Of a DNA stretch of 64,000 bases, positions 24,071 through 37,800 are shown in pieces. The stretch's first letter is position 1. The number at the start of each line of letters is the position of its first letter. The notes under the pieces were generated by a model that ran no database searches, was not told where the DNA came from, and worked only from the letters and a program-made list of their open reading frames with translations. Location of the stretch: assembly GCA_003864495.1 (NCBI GenBank), contig ML133463.1:371530-435529 (forward strand), given 5' to 3'. The stretch is from Nemopilema nomurai (taxonomy: Eukaryota > Cnidaria > Scyphozoa > Rhizostomeae > Rhizostomatidae). The translations under genes and the position numbers were made by a program.

Positions 24071-24281
24071 AGTGAGGCTAGTTTTGAAGGTGAGGCTAGT
24101 TTTGAAAGAGAGGCTAGTTTTGAAAGAGAGACTAGTTTTGAAAGAGAGGCTAGTTTTGAAAGTGAGGCTAGTTTGAAAATGAGGCTAATTTTGAAAGTGA
24201 GGCTAGTTTCGATATTGAGGCCAGTTTTCAAGTTGAGGCTAGTATTACAAGTGAGGCCAGGTTTGAAATATAGGCCAGTTT
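24071..24281. repeat. 18-bp minisatellite (GAGGCTAGTTTTGAAAGA type)
   Basis: About eleven imperfect 18-bp units based on GAGGCTAGTTTTGAAA plus two variable bases. The first six or seven are nearly identical and later ones decay. As 18 is divisible by three, the array gives short open frames on both strands, which I regard as artefacts. Confidence 0.93.
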
Positions 24282-25803
24282 GTTAGCACCTTGAATAGAA
24301 TGTTTTTAGACTTCTTGATGTGCAAGTGGCTTATTTGTTCTATTTGATGTTGAAGCTCCGGCGAAATTGGTATCTCGTGGAATTTCTCATACTAAGTGTT
24401 TTGTCACAGTATCCTCAATGGTTCCCGTTGAATTCCATAATTTTTGATAAAGAAACGAAGATGTAGCTTGAAACAAAGTCCTCTTAGGTCCCGGAATAAA
24501 CATGGCCGTTTGTTAGTTTCGTAGCTTTTTACTTTGTGAGAGACTTCTGAAAAGTTGCTTCTCACTCTCTCTGTTCTATATTATACTCAATGCTTTATTC
24601 TTTTAGCAATACCTCGTGCATAAAGCAATTGAGAAATGAAGGAGTTATGCATAACCGTTGAAACTTTGAAATTTCGTCACCACGTGAAAAATTCATTGTC
24701 TTATTTTGAAGACTTGAGTAGACGAAGAAATTACTGTATTCTGAACCCCCGGCTTTTCCTATTACGCTACTAATATGGAACAATATTTTTAAACCAGGTA
24801 CTTCAATAAGCACGTCTAGTAGGATCCAGGCTCATGCTGTCGGCTAAACAGATGTCCCTAAATAAGCCATTCTTATCATTTGTAATTGCTAATGTAGGCC
24901 TATTTACTAAGTATATTGTAACTGATTTCAGTGTGCTCGTGTGTATTTTACATTTATATTAATTTATAACTAGCTAACCTTTAACTGTGCAATACATAGA
25001 TCACATAGAACATTCGTTGCAATTTACTTAGCATAGCTCGAGTTGAGGCGCAGTTTTTGCATTATTCCTTTTGTTGCTTGGAGGCGAATCTCACGTAATC
25101 TCGGCTGACCACTGGATAGAAATCAAAACCCTGAACTGATAACTACATTCGACTCTCCATTCTCGATATGGTGCTTTTTAGACATTGACACTCGAAAGTC
25201 TTCAAGAATGTTCCAAGGAACAGAATAAAATAGCAAAATTAAATACATATTTATATTGGTAAATCTTTTTAAGTGCACTTAAGGGTCGTTTTTTCAAAAG
25301 CATTTGCACGGTAAAAACTGAAGGTTCTTCACCTGGTGAAACTTGTGTGCAGTGTTCCACGATTGTAGGCAAAAAAAGAGCTTTTCGGGTGTCTAATGTG
25401 ATGGAGATTCTGTAGCTGCGCAGGTGCAAACCTGGAGGACCGTCAATAGTGCGTGAAACTAGCGTAGCGTATCGCCAATGTTGTTAATTAGGGACACGGA
25501 GCAAGCCTTCCTGGAACAAGGAAGGAACTCTAGTTTAGAAATGAAGGAACTTTCCTGACATAAAATGCCAGAACAGTTATAATGGTGCACTTATATTTTC
25601 AATTTTCAAAAGAAGTTAGTGTCGTTGACCAGTTTTTACTAAAAATATTTGTCTACCATCCCGCCGTTTCAAGATGTCCGCTGGACCGCAGCCGGTTTCT
25701 ATGCTGCTTTACACGCGCGCGGTCTTAACCCGTCGATGGAAGAGCTGGATCTGGAAGGACAAAGCTGGTTAACCGAAGAAGAAAAGTTAAAATAAAAGAG
25801 GTT

Positions 25804-28800
25804 ATGGTGAGAGAAAAGGTGAGTATCGATGTCTTCTGTCCGTCAGTATTTTCCGCTCTGCAAGCAGCTTTCAGTACCGCAATAGACTTGGCATTCGTTC
25901 ATCAGACGAATCGATCACCTGCTCATTTTTGCTTGCTGTTTTTTGGCCTAAGGAACAAATTCACCGACCAGGTGTCCAAAGTGGCTTGCCGTTGTGTAAA
26001 TTGCTTCAAAGTGCTCCATGAATCTAGCCATAAAAGATTCAACAAATTTTCATCAACTGAATCTCTAGATATCAAGAAGTAAACTTTTTCCTAGTTTCTC
26101 ACCAGAAGGTGTTTATGTCACTTAATTTCTGTTGACCTCTGGCACTGGTGGTTAGGCCTTTTATTTGACCTCGGCACCAATTGTCGGTCTGCGAAAATCA
26201 CTTTTAGAATTCACTGCCAGGTCCCTACCGTTTATTTTTATATTGGTTTTATGTGGCCTATTTGCTAAGAAAACCTTGTAGTCGTGCACTATGAAAACAA
26301 AGCAAAAATGGCATCTTAGAGATAAACATTGTTCAAGATCCTTGCAAGTGTTTTGAAAATGTTTACAATTATTGGTATTGGAATCCAGGATCTTTGATTC
26401 TCAGTTTCCAAGGGCCTAAATTGTCACAAACAAATGTGGAGCAATACATACTCAATTTAGATCTGAATTTGTGTTAATGATAATTTAGTTAATTTCAGAT
26501 AAATAAAGGTGGTTTATTAAAGAATAATTGTTTTTGTTCAAAATAATGGGAACATAGAGATGATAAGCTTTAATGCATGAATATTTATAACAATTTCAAT
26601 AAAAAAACCTTTTAGTAGAACAGAGCACTGTTAAGAGTTGATAACAATAATTTTTTAAAACTAAAAATATGTTGAGAATTAGTTGTGAAATTGGAAGTAA
26701 AAACATTTATGCAGGACTCGTACAAAGATTTGTTTCTTTATCTTAAAAAAACATGTCTGTAAAAGATTTTCTGTAATTAACTCTATTCTTTAGATCCTTT
26801 GAATAACATAATGTAATTTTTAGTTCTGCAAAAAAGACATTTATTTGTTGTGGCTAATGCAGAAACTTCAGTATTCATTTGGCATTGTGAAATGTGTTCT
26901 AAGTCAATAAGGAAAATAAAACATGTGTTTTGTAAATCTTTTTGTGCAAAATGTCAATTGGACTTTTTGAAAGAGTTTCCTCTGCACCTTAAATTTTTAA
27001 TCCAAAGTGTGATGCTGTTTATTTAAGAATTATTTTAGTTTGATTTATTTTCTCTTAGCTGTTGTCACAAATAATTACATTTTTAACATTAAATTTGTGT
27101 ATAAGTCACACCTGGTGCATTTTTTGTTTGTTTTTCAACCAGTCACCATTAATGCATTATGATTTGCTTTATAGCTAATTATTTTAGTTCTGTAAAATTC
27201 ATAAACCCATAGAATGCCACACTTATAGGGCATCTACATTTGAAACAGTGTTCCTTATTACACTATGTTTTAATTTTGCTTTTTGCCACCTAGGAATTCA
27301 TCAGCAATGAAACTCAAGGTCATATGAGAAAGTGAGTGGGGCTGTTTGCATATATTCAAATTGAAGTAATCAAGTGGTCAAAACTATGTAGTTCCTGTAT
27401 TCATCCTTAATGATTAAAAGTCTTTCCTAGTTATGCTTAAACAATACTTCTTGTGTGTTCCCTCTGTTCTACTAGGCATAGTTATTTGTTTCTCTGAAGC
27501 TGCTTGTTCCAAATTATAACCTTCCTTCTAAATTCTAGAAGTATATTTTACCCTCCCATGTTATTTTAAAGGGTTTGCCGCTATCTACAGGCACTGACCT
27601 TTGAAGTAATATGCACAAAGTCATGTTTTCATGGCAACCATTTCAAAATAATAGACTGTTATCGTTCACACTGCGAGGTTATTCAAATTGGTCAACTTTG
27701 AAACCCTGTATCCAATTTCAATGGCTTGGTTTATCTAAGAATAAAAGGCTCTTTTAACAGTGCAGGCAATTGTATTTCTAAGTGTAATATTTCAGTTATG
27801 TTATTTGTTACCCTGGATACCTTAAAAGGGCTTATAATGCAATAGCTGAAGCAAGATTGTTAAATTACAAGTATGGATGTCATGAGCACATGACTAGGGC
27901 ATTCGAATGGCTACAGCTGTCACAAACTATCCAGAATAATCTTACAAGAATGTTACATCATATTCATTTCTAATCTGCTTTTGTCAGCCTGAGTTCCAGT
28001 TTGCCCTTTCTAGCTGCTCTCTATCTAAAAAAGATTTTTTTCTGGACAAGGAAATCGATTGATAACACCTTCCATATCACTTTACTCAGAGCTAAGACTG
28101 TTCATGAAAATCATTATGAGAGTTGCATGCTTTAATTTGATTACTCATGCACATAGCTTTCCCAGCTAATCCTTTAATTTGCTCTTGTTATAGAAGTATG
28201 ACTCCTTTTCTGCTAGGAAGCCTTTTAATCTTACTTTCTCTACCATTTCCTGCCCAAACATTCAACCCTTAATTTATTGTTACCATCACATCTATGCAAC
28301 TTCACTGAAACCTAGCCGTTACAGCACCTAAAATATATCTACCACCCTGGTCATGTAAGATCCCATAAATGTATTATTGGTGGAATCAGGCCTTGCCGTA
28401 AAAATTAGGCTTCAAATGCAGTCTTCACACTCCTTTTACAAAGTGGATTCGCAAGAATCACTGCTTTGTGTTTTGCACAAAGGTTGAACCAAACAAATGT
28501 CACCAGCTTCTTCTCATCAATTGCGTTTCGACTTTAGTCCCCATTCCTTGTTTGTCCTTGCATGTCCTTGTTCTTGTATTTTTCAAATGTCTTCAACTCC
28601 ACCATCGATCCTTTTTGCTTAACATTACTTGCCATGTTTCACAAAGTAAGACCTAGTTCTTTCAATTCAACTTTCCCTCAGATTGAAAATTCAGTTTCAT
28701 TTGCTGTTTGACTTTGAATATTAACCAACACCAACAGATTAAGACTACTGCGTGAAACAGGGCACTCTTTGTAATAAGTTAACAATTTCCCTTGTGGACA

Positions 28801-31800
28801 GAATAACAAGAGTGGGAAAGATATCTGGAAGTGTTTAATTGGCTTAGGAAGGCTCCATGGCAAATAGTAACAAAGACCAAGGTGGGCGGTTTTTTCAAAA
28901 AACCATCATGGCAGGCGATACATGGAGGCGCATGCGGGCGATCGCCCACCTCAAACGGCCAGGCCTGTGAAAAAGTGGAACTAAAATGATTTCTAATTTG
29001 CATCAATAAGTAAGATATTTCATATTATCATTGTATTTTTATTCTTTAGAAAAAATATGGATGGTCAGTTGAGCAAGTTTACGAATCTGGTCAAAGGATG
29101 GCAGAACAGATGGTTTGTCTTAGATGCTGAACATGGGACACTGTCCTATTTTTTGGTGAGCATGCAATTCTATCCCTGCCATCCAAGCTTTATGAATTTT
29201 TTAAGCATGATATTTTATTCTAAATGCTGGTCTATATTACAGATCTAAGTATGGTTCCATATATGGTTATCAGTTTTGTGTTAGTGATTAAGTGTTTTCC
29301 AAGGCCAATAGTCTTTTGTATTAACCAACAAATCAATGGGTTTGAGAGTTTAAATTTATATCATGGTATGCCAAGTCATGTGCAAGTATTCCTTTATATA
29401 TTATGAGACCAAGAATGGGAACTCTAAATCACTCTGTTACAAAAAGGTTCCTCACAGCATAAGTATCAACACAATGCACTTAATAATGTGAACATTAAAT
29501 TGTAAACTTTATTATTCGACATTCAAGTGATTAATAATGAATTGAGTTCTTTTGTTTTTATCTTTTATCAAAGTATGTGCTACAAGGGTTTTGTTAAATT
29601 ATCCTTGACTCCAGGAAAGTTTTGTGCCATATTAAGCCATTGCTGTTCAAGAAAGTGATTTAAGTTCAAGCTTCCTTCAATAATTATTTCTTCCAGGAGA
29701 AAGACAAAGTGAAACATGGGCCTCGTGGATCTGTGCATTTGTCTGTAAGTTAATTTTAAGCACTTGTAAGGTTTACTTTCTGAGTTGTATCTTGTTTCAA
29801 AACCAAAGTAACCAAAGTTTTTGTTTCCCTCAAGATAATCTTTTACATTCAACATGTTTCATGTCTAACAAAGCTGCATTTCTCCAAGTTTATTTAGTGT
29901 ATATATAATTGGCCAACTAATTGGCATTTTATGCATTATATACATTTTTTTAAACCTGTCTATAATTTGAAGCAAAATGTGAAATGAATCAAAACTGTTG
30001 CAGTGAACTTAATGAATTCTTTTTCACACATCGTGTATATATAATTATATACAATATATGAAACTGTTTAAATCAATCCCAGGTATAGCTTTTCAAGGTA
30101 TTTGATTTAGGAGGCAATGTCAAGTGGTAAAATTGCTTCATTGCCCACCTACTGTTGCTATCAATATATGTCATTATGTTTTAATATGAATTATTAAGAC
30201 TAACATTTGAGCTTCTTAATAATTCTAGTAGATTATAAACACAAATTTCATATATTGTGTAACTGACATTGTTAAGGTCTATTGATTGTAATCTAAGATT
30301 TCTCAAAAACAATAATGATCAGCCGAAAAATTCTCTTTCTGAATAAGGGAGCTGTCATTGCCCCAAGTGATGAGGATTCAAGTCTGTTTACTGTCAACGC
30401 CTCTAATGGAGATGTTTACAAACTTCGTGGTGAGCAATATCTGAGATTTCATATTTTATTTATTGTTTTCAATGCCTGCAAAGTCATTTCTTGCATTTTT
30501 CACTCCCAAGTTCTTTGGTAACATAAACCTTTCATATTATCAGGCCTTTTCGTTTAACGCAGGGGATCGCCATCGCCCTCGCCAGATCATTGACGCGGGC
30601 AGTTGACCGCCCTCGCAAAAACATGTGTTGCCCACAAGAGAAAGGAAGAGCATGTGGCTATTTTTGCTGTCTCTTTTATTCAATTCAGTACTCAGTATTC
30701 AATTTGATACTAGAACGGGCTGTTGATATTTATTTGGAGAAAAATCTTAAGACTGTTGTGAGGAGCCTCAAAGTAAAAGGCTTTGCGTTGAGGCTCCAAA
30801 AGAATATTAAAACATAGACGGTGCCATAGGAGAGGACACGAGAGAGAACATTTCAAGCGAGTCGGAATAAGATTACGACTCATACTCTAAAAGAAGAACC
30901 TTAAAAAAGGCGAACTTTGATTGATTTCAAGTCTTATCTTTTATGTTTTTACTTAGATGGTAAAACATGTTTTCTCTTTGTCCGTTCCTAAAAGTCACGG
31001 TATTCCTATATGAAAGGTCAAGTTGTTAATGAAAATAAAGCATCCTTTCCTCATTTTTGGCATTATAAATCTTCACAATAGCAATAAAAAACGGAATAAG
31101 TCTTTGCATACTTAAAAATGTTTCGTCCGACACTCCTGAGAGTATGCAAACGTCGGAAAATAACCAAAAGCTGACAGAATAAATAGCCAGTTGCGGATCG
31201 AAAACAAGAAGAGCGCGTGATTGGTTATATTTTACCAATCAGCGTTACTCAACACCTAACTCTTGAAGAGCCCAAGGAAAAAGACGAACTCTTTCTGTCT
31301 ACAAAGAATGGGATTTTCCATTGAAATATAGACAGACTCTAAAACGCCTAGGTGGAAAGACAACCTAGCTTGCCCAATTATATGAAAATAATACATATTA
31401 TTATAAATCATTGCATCAAACTTTAGGCAATCATTCGGAGATAATACCCTAATTTCCCCTCAGGTCCTGAAGGACTTCCTGTTAACAAATATTGTTAGAC
31501 GGGCGATCTTAACCACGCGGGCAGTTCGTCGCCCTTGCGAAAATTTCATCACGAAAGATCTGCATATTATGTATTGAATTGATAGCCAAAGAATGCTTTT
31601 TTAAGCTAAATTCAAGGCAAATGTTATTCTGCTTTTGAAAATTCGATTTTTGAAACTTCACCAGTATAACATCCAATGGTTCCCTCCATTGGTGACCCAG
31701 AGTTATCATCAGTTTTTTCTCATTTGTCTCGTCTTTAATATATTTTTTATAAATTAAGAAATAACAACATATCCACACACACACTATAATCACTTCATGT

Positions 31801-34800
31801 TGATTATATGAAACAGTCGACGAATATGGCAGACGGATACTAAGGAAAAGAGCTCTCCTTCTGCTTGTTAAGCTGGGTCACTTTTTATGTAACTTTATTT
31901 TATGATAATTACTGATGATGCTACTTGTGAGAGCAACCCCTTTTAATTTCACAATGCACTGGTGACCGCCGTGGGTATCAAGTTGTTGGTTTCTTATTTC
32001 AGCCACTGATGCCAGAAATCGCCAGCACTGGGTCAACATGATCAGAGCAGTTGCCGAATTCCACAGCCTCAGTCCGAAGCCAGAGCCTCCTTCAGATATC
32101 AACCAAACAACTCTCCAGCGCAGTGCCTCACTTGGCGGTGCTTTTCTCTCGAAGGCTTCAAACCTCAAACGGACCACGACGTATAGCCAACCGTCAAGAA
32201 AGCTGGATAGGTCGTCGTTAGGAAAACAGGCCACCACCCCAGCTGGGGAGGAGCTGCACAATGTGAAGGATGCTTTGAACACGGTGGACGAATATCATGC
32301 AACGGTGGTCGAAACGCTGGAGGTAACTGGCTGAGAATAATCGCTTGCTGTGATTCGATCTCTTTTCAGGCTGCAATCAGATTTAATGTTTGTCAACATG
32401 TTTAAAGCTAAGGTTGCTCACCAGATTTAACTCACCAATCATGCAACAATTTTTATAGAAAGAACTTTTATCTGGGGAGCAGGCGCTAGATTTTAGAATT
32501 TTGATAAGTTTTGACATTTCTATAATTTCTTGTTAACTAGAAACTAGACAACCGATCAGATCCCTTATTCTTTGTCTCTTTTCAGGGATGCCTGTAGAAG
32601 GGGCCGGGTGGAGGGGCAGCTAAATTCCAGTAAAAGTCCCCCAGTAAAAGCTAAAATTTCTTAATTTCATTATCCCCCCTTCGCCCTTACGCAGGTGTCC
32701 TTATCTATTCATAGCCCGTGTCTCCTTCAAACAGACGTCCCTTCATCTATTTCGCTCTGTTTCCTTCTTTCGCCCTTGACTTTTCGCTCTTCTAATGAGT
32801 TTCTCTTTCAAGTGCTTGGTAGCTTATCCAGTAGGCACCCTCTGTTCCCCTGTGAACATTGTCAGTGCATCAATTTCTGAATCAGTCGATTCTTCAAGAA
32901 GTCACTTGAAGCTCGAATGGTTACATTAATGAAAATTTCAATGGTGACGAGTTTTAGTTTTTAGGGAGACCTGATCACTGAATTCGTTTTTCAAGCAATA
33001 TTTGTGAGGGATTACTCTCATTCAAGAACTAACAGGTTTCGCTAATGCTTGTTTTATTTTTCGTTTTTAACTAAAATAACAAAACACTGTTTTGATCTTT
33101 TCACAGAATGATGCAGCAGGCTCTTTGGACGAGGTGCAATTTCAATTTCTTTCATTCAAATTTTCAATCTTGATTCATTTTTTCATGTAAAAAAGGTTGA
33201 AAAGTTAGCGTATTGTAAGTGTTATATTATAGAATATTTTATAGGTTAGCGGTTATATTATAGTAAAAGCTTTTCCACGCGTACCTTGCAATGCATCACA
33301 ATTAGTAAATATTCTTGTTCAATAAGCAGAATGACTCTGACTAGGAGTTTTGGCCAGTATGGCCATCATATCAAATGACTTCTTGCGACTTAATGACTTA
33401 GCTTTTAATTTGTTGTGACTATTTGTTTTATAACAGACATTTATTCTCATCCTAGAATGTTTTGATTCTCAAAGCCACTTCTCAGGTATATATTAGCTTT
33501 TTAGTAAATCCATATTAAATCTATATATTAAATTAACTCTATATTAACTCATTTAATTCCAAGACTTTCGTTATTGAGTGATGGCTTCCTAATTTCCCAA
33601 TTACATCTTTTATCTGAACCAAATCTACTGTGTTGTTATCCAAATCTTTTATCCCAGTGAGAAAGAACCTCTGAAATGCCATTCTCTATTTAGAACCTCG
33701 CTATGATTAGTCGTAAGATATCCTGTTGCCTATGACACTTTCCATTCTTTATTTGCTCAATAACTAAGAAAGATTATACTGATGTCGAAACCTTGCTCTT
33801 AACTGTCTTGTGCTCTTTGTGCAACTTGATATCCATGTGAAGTGCTGGGCGAATATTGTATTCTCCTCTTTATTTTGTGAAGGCGATGGTCAATATTCTA
33901 CACCAGTGCTACTCGATATTACATCAACAGGTAAGAGTATTTTTGCTCCTCTTTTGGTATCAAAAGCATCTTAACGTTTTCTTTCAATTCGTACTGCAGG
34001 TTTACCTGCAGTAAATATTAAAGTTAAATGTTTTCCATTTATCACAATTGTGATCTTTGAGTCAAGGACTTTGGGTTGTAGAAACTTGTATTGTATACTT
34101 TTTGCTTTGAGTCTGATGGATCCCGAATGAACGCTGTATAAGTTTGTAGTATTTAACAACGAAAGAGGGCGCTTAATCGTATTACCCAATCCTTCATTTA
34201 TGAATACACCAAGAGGGGCTAATGGCTTAAAGAGTGCCAGTGGCTTATTCGAGTTTCCACAGACCATGTGGCAGCCAATTCAAAATGATTTTCAAGTGTA
34301 TTCTTTTCCAGTCAGCGGACCTTCAAGCCACTGCTAATGCCACCGGATTACCTCCTGGTATTTATCCCGTTTTCTCTCTGCGTCGCTAGTGGTTATTATG
34401 ACATTTACTCACAAAAAGCCTAATTGCTCTGTTGTTTGGCATTGGAAATTCTGCTACAGATAATTATGTTAGTGATGTCACCGATCTCTAATCATGACAG
34501 CCTCTTGTGCTTACTAAACTCAACCGCAAGTTTTAGAGAAATTTTGGCACGGCAAAGGAGAAGCTGATCTTTTCGTGTGCTACGTACACATTTACTTCAT
34601 TCAGGTTTCCTTCATAGTTATTCACCTTTGGAGAATTTTGGACTGTCTTAATTCAGAGAGGGTTAACCCTAAAGTAGTTATAACAAGAAATGACCCTTCT
34701 TAAGATCCCACTGATTAAATTGCAGTCATTTTTGCTGATTTATTTGCAAATTTAACAAAAGCCTTCTGCTTTTAAATGAATGGTTTCTACCTTGTAAACT

Positions 34801-37800
34801 TATTTCATTTTGCAAAGAAGAAAAGTGATTTATTTTACTATAGAAGGAAGAGATAATGCATTTTGCTTATAAAAACAAGTCAACTTGTTTTAAGCTGAAT
34901 GGCTTGATACAGGATTTGTAGATTCTTGTATACTTTAAAGGCGATGTCTGCCACTTTACGACTGTAAATGTAAGCAGTCAGAAAAAACCTTGTAAATTCA
35001 AATCTTTTTCTATAGTTGTAAGTATAGTTGTACTCTAATGCCAGGATATGGTCTTCGTACTATTACTTACGTCAGTTAAAGGGATGCAAATATTACACCC
35101 CGTTGTAGCGTTTCTAGAACTAGAATATTTACTTTTCTTTTTTCCCAGGCGCAAGAATCGAGTGGCTTGGACCATCTGATACAGTGTAAGCTGAATTACA
35201 TTTACTTGACTAACATAGTCACCATCCATTTCAGGTCTAAGCCAATCAGAAGCAACTTCTTATTTTAGCATAGTTTTTGACGTAAGTTGTCATCCTAACA
35301 AGCAGCGTAAAGCGACATGTGATTGTCTTCATGAACTTCTTGAACTTCAAGCGCCTAAACTTGGAGATAAAATGCTAGAGATATTATGTGGAATTTTATT
35401 ATTATGCCTCAAGAAATGTTTTGAAGAAGTTGCACTTGTTGAGAATTAGAACTTCGATGGAAGAAGGGTGCATGGCACACCATAATTAACCGATATCAAT
35501 ACTTAGATTGAATTGGGCTTGGCAGTGACTTGAATTTTGGCCACGAATCTATCTTTGTAGATTACTTATACAAAGCAGGCACTGAGATCCAGATTTGTTT
35601 GATTGTAAGATCTAGGTTTACTAGTTTCCAGATTGAAAATCCTGTATTTGTTTTTGATAGGCACCGAAACGATTTCAAAGCAGGAAGATCCGGTAAAGAA
35701 GAGGAGTCTAATTCAGATGATGAACAAGGCGATGAATTCACTCTCAAAGAAGAAGGTGAGCATTTTGTAATCGAAAGCTGCACAAGACCTGGCTGTAGGA
35801 CCATCGAGAGACGCGAGAAAGGTCTCTGCCTTACGGAGGGCCTCTGAAAGCTAAGGGCGCTCTATGACTGTTTCTGTTTAAGGAACTATTCACAGGTTAA
35901 CCGCTTTTATGTTGTAAATATTTAAGCCTGTATTTCTTACTCGAAAATAAAGGAAGCTTAAATTCGCTTAACCATGTTTGCTTAAGGTCAAGTGTCTTTA
36001 TTACCAAAAGTTCACCCCCAATTGGTACCAATTTTACTAGTCTAGCTTTTCCTGGTTCTGGCTTCGACTGTCCAGTTTTGCTTTCTCCATCCTACATAGA
36101 GTTGCATGACCTAGATGCACTTGCCAGCATGCTTTTTAATCACATGAATTTATTGGCCATTGTGGCGGTGAATTGTTCTTTTTGCCGGACAGTGAATGAA
36201 GAAAATTGCTTAGTCTTGTCTTGTATGTATCTTATTTAGTTTTAATCTTGATTAATGATCTTTAGCCCCTCTTAGTATTATACAAAACAGCTTAAAGTAA
36301 TCTTTAGAAATTACTACGCAATGTTGATGGTTCTTTTTCTTCTTTTTCAGAATTCACTCACATGCGATCCTTTGAACATTCAGAAATCCTTGACACCCAT
36401 GACTTTGAAGAGTCAGACGAAAGTATGGAGCCTCATAGGAACATGATACTAAGCATTTTGTCGCAGCTGAAGCTTGGCATGGATCTGACAAGAGTAAGCT
36501 ATTGAAGACTCAGTCTCAACGTTTTTCTTTTCCTCAAAGTTTTATGATCATAATCAAAATATCAACTTAGGATCTCTGCAAGGCCGTGCACAATCGTGAA
36601 AGAAATTTTTTGTGTTGATATACATATGAAATGGCATACTTTATCTCGTGTATAGATATTCAACGTTACTATGACCTAAAGAAGTCATGAATGAGTCTTG
36701 TGGAACAACGTTTGTTCATGCGTGTATCAAATTTGAACAATTTTGCCATATTATTAAGAGCCCAAAGAACGGTCGTCGTTAAAAGCATATTTTTTGAAAA
36801 AATGTATTCGTAGATTGCATAAGAAGAAAGGACAGACATTTTGTATCTCTACAAGCCTCTTTCATGATGTTAACTCATCAGCATGTATTTCAATACTATA
36901 ACTATTTATAATGGTATTGATATTTGCACTCCTGAGGAGTGAATGAAACAAAACAGGGTTGTAGAGTGTGAAATGTTTTCTGTCCCTTCTCCTCATACAA
37001 TCTCATTGTTCATTTTTTGAAGTATGTAGGTATATTAATTCATCACTACAGTTGTTCGTTACCTTTGCCTAAATTATGAAGAGAAATTAATCCTAAGGCA
37101 TCTACTCTTACTTTCTCTACACTATTGCCTAACTTTTCTTTGTCAGCATTTTAAGAGCCTGCTTTTTCTTCCAACAGGTCGTGTTACCAACTTTTGTACT
37201 TGAGAAGCGATCCCTGCTGGAAATGTACGCAGACTTCTTTTCTCACCCGGATCTTTTCACCAGGTTTGGTATTTTATTTCATTCTAACAGGTTACTAATC
37301 TCTTCTTTTTCTTTTAACCCTAGCCCAGAGGTGGAAAAAGTATCGGAACCTGGGAACGTAGTTCCCAGAAATTTTTCTGAATTAAAATATCAGCAGAAAG
37401 TTTTACAGAAAATTTTGAAGTGTTACATTAAGTAAAAATTTGAGAACAAAAGTTATGTCAAATTTGCAGAAATTATTATTTCAACTTGCATGTGAGCAGC
37501 TAAATCTGAGTTGTTAATGAACTGTAGGGAATAGTCTGTTTCCATTGGAAATAAATTATCTGTTCACATTATTTACACTCACCATCTCACAGAAATATCA
37601 ACCACTCACCACCAAAACTTTTTTGGCAGCTGAGCTTTTAATACAAACCATGATTCACACTGAGATGGGGACTGGAATACTACTTTCACAGAAAATATTT
37701 CTGGCACTATGGTGTGAGCAGCATTGCTCATAAGTTAATATGCTTGGTTAAATTAATTTGGTGCATATTAGGCTATGTTAAACCTTCTCCATCAAATGCA

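Larger units (their letters stand above)
22430..25803. other. Intergenic: PTEN 3' UTR, two minisatellites, upstream region of the ORP gene
   Basis: The stretch begins with the probable PTEN 3' UTR. It contains a 24/28-bp minisatellite at 23259-23556 and an 18-bp one at 24071-24281. A 61-codon frame at 22532-22714 has no similarity I recognise. The last 170 bp before the ORP start codon are less AT-rich and contain short upstream frames, including an ATG near 25675 that closes at a TAA before 25800. They probably form the 5' UTR. No further gene can be supported. Confidence 0.55.

Noticed and set aside
24034..24231. Short ORFs on both strands over the 18-bp minisatellite
   Set aside because: The repeat unit is divisible by three, so the frames stay open by periodicity alone.
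35661..36400. FFAT motif in the acidic linker of the ORP protein (DEFTLKEEE)
   Set aside because: The acidic flank is present but the core lacks the Asp-Ala positions of EFFDAxE. The match is too weak to call.
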